NCBI GenBank assembly: GCA_027083475.1
Contig: JALWON010000161.1
Span: forward strand, 1 to 5,990
Length of the DNA: 5,990 nucleotides
Origin: Sulfurimonas sp.
Lineage (GTDB): Bacteria; Campylobacterota; Campylobacteria; Campylobacterales; Sulfurimonadaceae
Direction: 5' to 3'
This document shows, piece after piece, positions 1 to 5,990 of this stretch. A model generated the notes under the pieces. It worked only from the letters and a program-made list of their open reading frames with translations. It was not told the origin of the DNA and ran no database searches. The translations under genes were made by a program, and so were the position numbers. How positions within the stretch are numbered: the stretch's first letter is position 1; each line of letters begins with the position of its first letter.

Positions 1-30
1 ATTATAAAATAACAAGTGAACACTTTTATT
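1..30 (-). terminator. Possible weak intrinsic terminator after priA
   Basis: About 50 bases past the priA stop there is an inverted repeat at 8-30: AAGTG (14-18) pairs with CACTT (21-25), and beyond a bulged C at 13 the flanks AATAA and TTATT also pair. On the minus strand the stem is followed by T-rich sequence (TTATTTTATAAT). The only G:C-containing part is short, so the stem is weak and the call tentative. Positions 31-81 hold nothing else that I can identify. Confidence 0.35.
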
Positions 31-81
31 CATGTCTTACTAGAAATTTGATTATATTTTGTATTATTTTACACTCTATCA

Positions 82-1923
82 CTACCCAAACTCAATAGGA
101 TCCATATCTATCTCAGCAAGCGGTACTTTGGACATCATAACCGCTTTTATGAGATCGGTGCTTTTATCTGCTCGCAAGAGAATCTCAAAACGCCACTTGT
201 TTGCCACTTTTTCTATGCTGCATTTGCCATAACCTACTATCTCAATATTTGTTATTTCTAAAAGCTTTGTTTGCATCTGTTCCATTGCTGTTCTTGCTTT
301 GGCACCATTTTTATCTGCAAATAAAATACGGCATAGTTTTTTATAGGGTGGGTAGAGTCCAACTCGCAGGCTCTTTTCATCTTCTAAAAATGCTTCATAA
401 GCACCTAAGTATTTTTGAAAAAATGCTTCATTAAAAGTTTGTACGATTACTGTCGCATCACACAGGCGTCCGCTTCTTCCTGAGACTTGAATAAGTGCAG
501 CGAGTGCTTTTTCACGAGCACGATAATCCCCTGCATTTAAGAGATTATCCATCCCTAAAACAACCGCCAAAGTAACCCCATGATAATCATGCCCCTTACT
601 TAACATCTGTGTACCGACTAAAATATCTGTCTCTTTGTCATTAAAACGCTGGAGTGCTTTTTTGAGTTTTGTTGCGCTAGTAATGCTATCTCTATCAAAC
701 TGTTCTACTCTTGCGTTTGGGAGTTTTTCTTCTATATCTTTGAGTGCTTGTGCTGTTCCTAAACGCGAGCTTGTAAGATTCCTACTTTGACACTCACTAC
801 AGACTTGTGGCAAGGCTTGTGTGAAGTTACAGTAGTGACATTTAAGAGCATGACTCTTTGCATGCACACTCATACCAACACTACAAAAGCTACACTCATA
901 AGTATGCCCGCAATCTCCACAGATGAGATACTTAAAATTGGCTCGTGTAGGTAAAAAAACAATAGCTTGCTCTTTGGCTTGCACTGTTTTTTCTAAACTA
1001 TGGATGATGAGCGGACTTAAGGCTTCAGGACTTTTTTCATATACAAATTCTTTTTGCGATAAAAAATGCCCCCCTTTGAGTCTCACATGAGGAAACTTCT
1101 CGTAGGAGCCTAAAGAGGGAGTTGCACTTCCTAAAAGCACGGGAATTTTATACAATTTCCCCATATAAATGGCTATATCACGGGCATTATAACGTGGTCG
1201 GGAGGAGGATTTATAACTTTCATCATGCTCTTCATCAACCACTATCAATCCTAAATCATCTAGGGGTAAAAAGAGTGCTGAGCGTGGTCCTGCTATGATT
1301 TTTGCACTCCCATCATGAATCTTTTGCTTGGCAATTTTTTTCTGTTTTGGTGTGAGTTTTGAGTGCCACATCACGACTAAATCGCCAAAATGTTCTTGTA
1401 AACGCAGACCCATTTGTGGGGTGAGTGATATTTCTGGCATTAAAAAGATACTCCGTTTTCCCTCAGCTAGCATCTCTTGAAAGTACTGCATATATATCTC
1501 TGTTTTACCACTTCCCGTATCGCCAAAAAGAAGAGCTGTTTGATACTTTTTTATAAATGCAAGTGCCTCTGTTTGCTTGGGTGAGAGTTGTATGTTTATC
1601 TCTTTATGCTGGAGTGCTTCACCTTGCTCATGACTGAGAGAAAATGGCATCATCAATCCCAAAGCATCTCCAAGCGAACAGACATAATACGAAGCAATAA
1701 ACTGTGCCAATTGGCGTTGTTTTTGAGAAAATGTTTCTGCATAAATTTCTAAGATGCCATTTGTCTCAAATGTAGGTTTTTCACAGCTTGCAATGACAAC
1801 AGCTTTTTTCTCTCTATGATGAAAATCTACAAGTACAAGCCTGCCAATCTCAATAATTGCTTCAGAGTGGTATGTAAAAGCCTCTAAAGGTGAGCTAATA
1901 ATTACAAGTTCATAGTAGTGCAT
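82..1923 (-). CDS. priA: Primosomal protein N' (PriA), replication-restart 3'-5' DNA helicase
   Basis: A complete 613-residue PriA, shorter than E. coli PriA (732) but like the compact forms of Campylobacterota. PriA recognises stalled or repaired forks in the cytoplasm and directs reloading of the replicative helicase. The N-terminal 3'-DNA-binding region covers about 1-105. The helicase has Walker A GDTGSGKT (134-141), the DEEH box (230-233), the aromatic-rich loop RPRYNARD (242-249) and motif III GSATPS (265-270). Eight zinc-binding cysteines lie at 335, 338, 344, 347, 362, 365, 375 and 378, with the same spacing as in E. coli PriA. Motif V is GTQMLSKGHD (437-446) and motif VI QVSGRSGR (479-486). 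The C-terminus ends in the usual style (KWRFEILLRADK at 576-587, then DMDPIEFG). The ATG follows the recD2 stop with no gap, and GGAG six bases upstream is a good ribosome site that supports this start. It appears to be the last gene of the operon. Confidence 0.97.
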   Translation of the reverse strand: MHYYELVIISSPLEAFTYHSEAIIEIGRLVLVDFHHREKKAVVIASCEKPTFETNGILEIYAETFSQKQRQLAQFIASYYVCSLGDALGLMMPFSLSHEQGEALQHKEINIQLSPKQTEALAFIKKYQTALLFGDTGSGKTEIYMQYFQEMLAEGKRSIFLMPEISLTPQMGLRLQEHFGDLVVMWHSKLTPKQKKIAKQKIHDGSAKIIAGPRSALFLPLDDLGLIVVDEEHDESYKSSSRPRYNARDIAIYMGKLYKIPVLLGSATPSLGSYEKFPHVRLKGGHFLSQKEFVYEKSPEALSPLIIHSLEKTVQAKEQAIVFLPTRANFKYLICGDCGHTYECSFCSVGMSVHAKSHALKCHYCNFTQALPQVCSECQSRNLTSSRLGTAQALKDIEEKLPNARVEQFDRDSITSATKLKKALQRFNDKETDILVGTQMLSKGHDYHGVTLAVVLGMDNLLNAGDYRAREKALAALIQVSGRSGRLCDATVIVQTFNEAFFQKYLGAYEAFLEDEKSLRVGLYPPYKKLCRILFADKNGAKARTAMEQMQTKLLEITNIEIVGYGKCSIEKVANKWRFEILLRADKSTDLIKAVMMSKVPLAEIDMDPIEFG

Positions 1924-4167
1924 CTATAACTCCAACAAAACAGTGTCGCGTTTTGTGACCTCTTGACGTCTACAAGCACTCTCAAATGCACCGCTCTCTC
2001 CTACAACTATACAACGGTGTTTTGCTCGTGTAATAGCAGTATAAATAAGTTTTGTATTGTGCATAATAAAGTGTGTAAAACTCATAGGAATCACCACGAT
2101 GTCATACTCCATTCCCTGTACTTTGTGGATGGTAAGTGCATAAGAGAGCATCAAATGTGATTTTAACTCTTCATACTCATACACCACAACCACATCCTCA
2201 TTGGGGTAAAAAACAAAAACCTGTTCTTCCTCCTCTTCTATTTTAAAAAGCAGACCACTCATCCCGTTGAAAATACGCCTTTGGTTGGCATCTTCTCCCA
2301 TTTTAAAGCCTTCCGCACTCCATGAAGTCATATTCTCATTTTTTGTATGCACCACTTTATCCATCAAACGAAACTCCAAACCACTGCGTTTGACACACAC
2401 TTTTGGATTGGGATTGAAGTACTCTTGGAGAACCTTATTGAGGTTTGTTGCCCCCAATGTTCCCCCTTTCATCGGTGTAATGACTTGAAAATAGTTCAGG
2501 TACTCTTTTATCTGTTTATTTTTCAAACGGTAGCGTGCTTTTTCTATAGACTCCACAACTCGATGCACAATTTCAGTAATGATTTGTTGCGAATTTTCTT
2601 CTCGAATATCTTTTAATGCCTCTGCTGAGAGTTGTTGTTTCAGGGCATAATAATTAGCAATATTGACATCAACAAACTCAAAATCTTCGTACGATTCTCT
2701 ATAGTGAGGGACTTCCCCTTTACGAATATCATTGGCAATGAGTGTAATGGCTTGCTCTTCACTTTGTCTATAAATCTTCGTTAACTTCACAATGGGCGCG
2801 AGTTTGAGTGTTAAGGTGTCACTGAGAACATTTCCAGCCCCTATGGGTGGAAGTTGGGCATCATCTCCAACTATAATGACTACCGCTTTTTTTGAGATTT
2901 TTCGCATAAGCCTTGCAAAAAGTGAGGAGTTAATCATTGAAGCTTCATCGATTAAAACAACAGAGTATGGAAAAGTATCTTGCTCTTCATATTTGATAAG
3001 CAGCGATTGAATGGTTGCACTCTCAAAGCCTGTCGTATCACTAATACGCTGTGAAGCGATACCACTTAAAGCACAGGTCATAATCTCTTTTTTATCATAA
3101 CGTGTGTTGAGTACCTCGAGTAATGTTCGAGAGGTTGTACTTTTTCCAGTTCCTGCATACCCTACTAAAAAGAGAATACTTTTGCCGCTGTTTATCATCT
3201 CCACAGCCTCTCTTTGCTGTGCTCCTAATGCCAAATCAGACTCTTGTAAAAAACTTTCCAAATCTTTTATAAAACCACCATTATCTTGTTTGGCTCTGGC
3301 TGTAAAATCATCATACAAAAATTTCTCTGCATCATACAATCGTGCAGGAGAAACGCGTTCATTTTTCATGATGACAATGCTTCCCTCACTCACACGCTCA
3401 ACTAAGGCAGCTTCATAAAGGTTTTGTTTATGTTCAAACATCAAAAGTTCATCCAAACCACCAAACAAAACACTCTTTGCAATACAGCTATTGCCTTGTG
3501 ATTCGCAGTAATTTAAAAGTACATAATCCATTGCCGAGCTAATACGCCCCTCATCCTCTTTACTGAGTCCCATCTTGAGGGCTAACTCATCTGCACGTTT
3601 AAAACCAATGGAGTTGATGTTTGTTAAAATGTAAGGGTTTTCTTTTATTTTTGTGCAGGGTTCATCTACATTTTTCATCGCTGTTGCAATGGTAGTAAGG
3701 AGTGTAGCAGAGACATCAAAAGGGCTTAAAAACTCCCCGAGTCTTCGCATAGAGCGAAACTGTTTCCAAGAGGCTTGGATTTTTTTGAGACGCTTCTCTT
3801 TTATGCCTTTAAATTCTAAAAGTTTCTCTATGTCATTATCTAATATCTCTATGAGACCCTCTGCACTAAAATGCTCTATAAGTTCGGCTGAGAGTTTTTT
3901 GGTAAAACCTTTTATGATTTTGTTTAAAAAGAAAAAAAGTTCATTTTGATTGACTTTGAGGTGTTCAAACTTAAAAGTTTTTCCATACTTTTTATGCTCT
4001 TCAAAGTAACCAGTAAGTGTAATAGCCGAATCTTTAATCGTAGCAATATCACTCTCATAGTAAGTCCCGCTGATCTTTTCCCCTGTCTTGAGCACAGCAA
4101 TGAAAAATCCCTCTTCTCCTTCAAAAAGTATGCGATCTATTTGTCCTATGAGTGTTTCTCTTTTCAT
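1924..4167 (-). CDS. recD2: RecD2-type superfamily 1B ATP-dependent DNA helicase (5'-3')
   Basis: A 747-residue helicase of the RecD2/YrrC type, which works without RecB and RecC and unwinds DNA 5' to 3'; in other bacteria RecD2 supports fork progression and repair. The N-terminal part (about 1-70, ending near YGKTFKFE) resembles the RecD2 OB-fold region. A helix-hairpin-helix-like stretch follows (about 95-145, LLEFKGIKEKRLKKI). The motor carries Walker A GYAGTGKST (336-344), Walker B VLIDEASMI (404-412), motif III GDDAQLPPIG (434-443), the motif IV region KIYRQ (464-468), YALTIHKVQGMEYD (676-689), where the SH3-like insertion and motif V region of RecD enzymes lies, and motif VI LIYTAITRAK (707-716). 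All key residues are intact. The start overlaps the endonuclease stop (ATGA) and has a clear ribosome site, GAGGA, nine bases upstream. The stop TAG directly abuts the priA start. Annotation pipelines often label such proteins exodeoxyribonuclease V alpha, but the N-terminal extension favours RecD2 over RecD. A role beside the restriction genes is inference only. Confidence 0.9.
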   Translation of the reverse strand: MKRETLIGQIDRILFEGEEGFFIAVLKTGEKISGTYYESDIATIKDSAITLTGYFEEHKKYGKTFKFEHLKVNQNELFFFLNKIIKGFTKKLSAELIEHFSAEGLIEILDNDIEKLLEFKGIKEKRLKKIQASWKQFRSMRRLGEFLSPFDVSATLLTTIATAMKNVDEPCTKIKENPYILTNINSIGFKRADELALKMGLSKEDEGRISSAMDYVLLNYCESQGNSCIAKSVLFGGLDELLMFEHKQNLYEAALVERVSEGSIVIMKNERVSPARLYDAEKFLYDDFTARAKQDNGGFIKDLESFLQESDLALGAQQREAVEMINSGKSILFLVGYAGTGKSTTSRTLLEVLNTRYDKKEIMTCALSGIASQRISDTTGFESATIQSLLIKYEEQDTFPYSVVLIDEASMINSSLFARLMRKISKKAVVIIVGDDAQLPPIGAGNVLSDTLTLKLAPIVKLTKIYRQSEEQAITLIANDIRKGEVPHYRESYEDFEFVDVNIANYYALKQQLSAEALKDIREENSQQIITEIVHRVVESIEKARYRLKNKQIKEYLNYFQVITPMKGGTLGATNLNKVLQEYFNPNPKVCVKRSGLEFRLMDKVVHTKNENMTSWSAEGFKMGEDANQRRIFNGMSGLLFKIEEEEEQVFVFYPNEDVVVVYEYEELKSHLMLSYALTIHKVQGMEYDIVVIPMSFTHFIMHNTKLIYTAITRAKHRCIVVGESGAFESACRRQEVTKRDTVLLEL
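1930..1933 (-). promoter_or_regulatory. Ribosome binding site of priA
   Basis: On the minus strand this reads GGAG, six bases (TTATAG) before the ATG at 1923. It lies in the last codons of recD2. The spacing is good and decides the priA start. Confidence 0.6.
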
Positions 4168-5570
4168 CTCTGTTCATCCTCATAGATATGCTCTTGTATA
4201 TAGGTGTTATTGAGCCAAAAACAGTGTTTTGTGTACTTTCTGGCTTGTGTTACTCTATCTTGCACAGGTAAAGAGAGAGTATCTTGCGCATTACGAGCAT
4301 GGGGGCGGACATGAGCTACATGATTAAATTTTTTATTTGGAAAATTCGTATATCTTCTCTCTTTTCCTTGCTGATCTTTTTGTATCACTTTGACAATATT
4401 GCCATTTTTGACAAGGAACTGCGTTTGCTTCCAAACTTTTTGCACTTCTAGCATATCACGATAGGGCATATTCCAAAACTTCACTTTTTTTAAAATCAAT
4501 TCTTTCCCTAAAAATTGAAAAAATACAAAAAGAAACTTCTGCTCCATTATCTCTTTAATTTGAGACTCTTCCCAATTTTCACCTACGATTTTTTCATAGC
4601 GAAACACAGGAAAAGAGATGTCTTCTTTTGGTAAGTTGTTTTCTTTCAAACGGACTGTTTTCACAACAATATTCGCTTTTTCAAACTCTTCTATCTTTTT
4701 ATCAAGGGCTATGCCTAAAATTGCTTTTGTGAGATTCGCATAAAAATTTTTTGATTTTTGATTTATTTGCAAAGATAATTCGTCTATAATTTCTGTGACT
4801 TTTTTTCCGTAAAAATGTGTAAATTTAGAGATAACAAGCTCCTCAATACTCAGTTTTTTCACACCCTCTAAACTAGGAATTAATTTACCATAAAGGGAGG
4901 GTTCACCTGAAATTGAGGCAATAATATGGTTCACATACCCTTGTTTTAACGAGTAGGCTCTTTGTTTTGCAGGTTCTTTACTGTAGGGCTGTTTTCTTGG
5001 ATTACCCCCTTGAGAGCCTTTTGTAACGGCTCCAAGATAAAATGTATCACCCTCTGAGAGTTCATGTGCCTTCCCTTGCAAAATCTTATTTTGTATAATT
5101 TGCCAATCTTGTTTAATGATTTCTAAATCAAGTGCTGGAAAACTCCATTCATCCACAAATTTTATAAGATACTCTAAGATATTTTTCTCTTTGTCATGCA
5201 AATAAAAAACCAAAAGAAGGTGTGCATTTTTTTTCCAAAATGCACTTGTTTCAAAGTTCTGATGCACGACTTCTTCATAATTGATAATGTTGAGGACTAA
5301 ACGCTCTTTGGCACGATAATGATTGTTTTTCAATCTTTTAATAGGTGAAGATTTTAACTCCAATCCTACTTCTGCAAAATCTGCTTTTGCATCTGAATTT
5401 GGTTCATAAAGAAAATAGAACTTTTCTAAAACCTGACCAAAATTTCCCTTTCCTGAGTAGTTATGCTCTAAAATTTTCTTATCACATACCTCTACTAGTG
5501 AGTTTCCCTCTAGTTTTTTAGCAAATCCAAGGATGGAACTTTTAGAAAATTTATCATATTTTAGATTCAT
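4164..5570 (-). CDS. Sau3AI/MutH-family type II restriction endonuclease, predicted to cut GATC
   Basis: A complete 468-residue protein, close to Sau3AI (about 490). The family cuts unmodified GATC and has two MutH-like halves: an N-terminal catalytic domain and a C-terminal domain that binds a second site and stimulates cleavage. Visible in order: KGNFGQVLEK (41-50), with E49 in the place of the first acidic residue of MutH; DFAEVGLELK (64-73), giving D64, E71 and K73 with the same spacing as MutH D70, E77 and K79; an FWKK segment (111-114) that may supply the further catalytic lysine; AHELSEGDTFYLGAVTKG (168-185), a conserved block of the family; and C-terminal FPNKKFNHVAHVRPHARN (410-427) and KHCFWLN (448-454), typical of the Sau3AI C-terminal half. 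No signal peptide or membrane segment is seen, so it is cytoplasmic. The ATG sits in the methyltransferase stop (ATGA) with no good ribosome site nearby, so translation probably depends on coupling, which would tie nuclease output to methyltransferase output. The gene is more AT-rich than its downstream neighbours. The family call is strong; the exact cut site and methyl sensitivity are inferred. Confidence 0.92.
   Translation of the reverse strand: MNLKYDKFSKSSILGFAKKLEGNSLVEVCDKKILEHNYSGKGNFGQVLEKFYFLYEPNSDAKADFAEVGLELKSSPIKRLKNNHYRAKERLVLNIINYEEVVHQNFETSAFWKKNAHLLLVFYLHDKEKNILEYLIKFVDEWSFPALDLEIIKQDWQIIQNKILQGKAHELSEGDTFYLGAVTKGSQGGNPRKQPYSKEPAKQRAYSLKQGYVNHIIASISGEPSLYGKLIPSLEGVKKLSIEELVISKFTHFYGKKVTEIIDELSLQINQKSKNFYANLTKAILGIALDKKIEEFEKANIVVKTVRLKENNLPKEDISFPVFRYEKIVGENWEESQIKEIMEQKFLFVFFQFLGKELILKKVKFWNMPYRDMLEVQKVWKQTQFLVKNGNIVKVIQKDQQGKERRYTNFPNKKFNHVAHVRPHARNAQDTLSLPVQDRVTQARKYTKHCFWLNNTYIQEHIYEDEQR
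4177..4181 (-). promoter_or_regulatory. Ribosome binding site of recD2
   Basis: On the minus strand this reads GAGGA, with nine bases before the ATG at 4167. It lies inside the end of the endonuclease gene. Together with the ATGA overlap it supports the chosen recD2 start and suggests recD2 can be translated efficiently after, or independently of, the upstream gene. Confidence 0.6.
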
Positions 5571-5990
5571 AATGCTTTGAGTAACTCTTTGGCAAGTTTT
5601 TCAACAATGCCTACAACTAAAGCATTCCCCATCAAGAATGCTCTTTTTGTGTCCGATACACCGACAGTGTGATTATCTGGAAACATATTGAGTCTTTCAA
5701 GCTCAATGGGTGTAAGGCGTCTATATTTGTTATTGACACAAACAACATGTTTAAATCTTGAAACCGCTTTTCCCCCTTCTCCTGTAATAATAGTTCGTGA
5801 TGGCTTATTGAGACAGTCAGGAAAACCCATTTTTCCTTCACTATAAGTATATTTATGCCCTGTTGTTTTATTGACACGTTCAATAGATTTAGAGCCTTTA
5901 TGATACTGCCATTTTTTCAACTCTTCTTCACTAATATAAAATTCTTCTGCGACATCTTTTTCATCTTGTAAAAAAGAGCCTAAGACAGCC
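5567..5990 (-). CDS. DNA (cytosine-5)-methyltransferase, C-terminal part (Sau3AI-type, predicted GATC); 5' end outside window
   Basis: This is the last 140 codons of a C5 cytosine methyltransferase, which transfers a methyl group from S-adenosylmethionine to cytosine C5 and here would protect host DNA from the adjacent endonuclease. The frame stays open to the window edge, so the N-terminal catalytic half (SAM site, PCQ nucleophile loop, ENV motif) is not visible. What is visible is the end of the target-recognition region (KPSRTIIT at about residues 62-69 of the fragment, then RFKHVV), motif IX (RRLTPIELERLNMFPD, about 90-105) and motif X (MGNALVVGIVEKLA, about 120-133). These are family hallmarks, and this exact style of C-terminus is common in partners of Sau3AI-like enzymes. 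The stop codon overlaps the endonuclease start by four bases. The GATC target is inferred from the neighbour, not read from this fragment. A TTG at 5920 could be taken as a start, but the upstream residues continue the protein, so it is internal. Confidence 0.9.
   Translation of the reverse strand, partial: AVLGSFLQDEKDVAEEFYISEEELKKWQYHKGSKSIERVNKTTGHKYTYSEGKMGFPDCLNKPSRTIITGEGGKAVSRFKHVVCVNNKYRRLTPIELERLNMFPDNHTVGVSDTKRAFLMGNALVVGIVEKLAKELLKAL

Noticed and set aside
335..1000. Cysteine cluster in PriA as a possible unusual metal-binding insertion
   Set aside because: The eight cysteines match the standard PriA zinc-binding spacing exactly.
2225..2242. Repetitive TCC/TTC stretch
   Set aside because: It simply encodes the Glu run (EEEEE) near residues 653-657 of RecD2; it is not a tandem repeat of note.
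3104..3418. Plus-strand open frames opposite recD2 (also 1963-2160, 2347-2616, 2792-3010, 3653-3949)
   Set aside because: They lie wholly opposite a gene with intact helicase motifs, have low-complexity or Cys/Phe/Ser-rich translations typical of antisense reading, and show no domain.
3924..4124. Minus-strand open frames in another phase inside recD2 (3924-4124) and the methyltransferase (5632-5883)
   Set aside because: They overlap well-supported coding sequence on the same strand and show no recognisable domain.
5567..5920. A separate 117-residue protein starting at TTG 5920
   Set aside because: The frame is open for another 23 codons up to the window edge and motifs IX and X belong to a full methyltransferase, so this is the C-terminal end of a longer gene.

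Overview
The window is AT-rich (about 37% G+C from hand-counted lines) and fully coding apart from about 80 bases at the left edge. All genes lie on the minus strand, so transcription runs from right to left. The PriA and RecD2-type proteins have the size and style of Campylobacterota (the former epsilonproteobacteria, for example Sulfurimonas-like sulfur or hydrogen oxidisers). That placement is an impression from protein style and base composition, not a search result.

Layout in order of transcription: (1) 5990-5567, the last 140 codons of a C5 DNA cytosine methyltransferase that continues beyond the window; (2) 5570-4164, a complete Sau3AI/MutH-family type II restriction endonuclease; (3) 4167-1924, a complete RecD2-type superfamily 1B DNA helicase; (4) 1923-82, a complete PriA replication-restart helicase. 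A weak hairpin with a T-rich flank at 8-30 may end the transcript.

The four genes are packed without gaps. Methyltransferase to endonuclease and endonuclease to RecD2 both overlap by four bases (ATGA), and the RecD2 stop codon directly abuts the PriA start. This looks like one operon with translational coupling. The first two genes form a restriction-modification pair whose predicted target, by family, is GATC. The last two are housekeeping-type DNA repair and restart helicases that act on damaged or stalled forks.

Two observations fit a GATC-specific system that has been resident for some time: GATC is scarce here (five copies seen, against roughly 20 expected from composition), and the endonuclease gene is clearly more AT-rich (about 31% G+C in sampled lines) than recD2 and priA (about 39-41%). 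The most notable point is the tight joining of a probably acquired restriction pair to recD2 and priA. I see no CRISPR array, RNA gene, insertion sequence or clearly new system.
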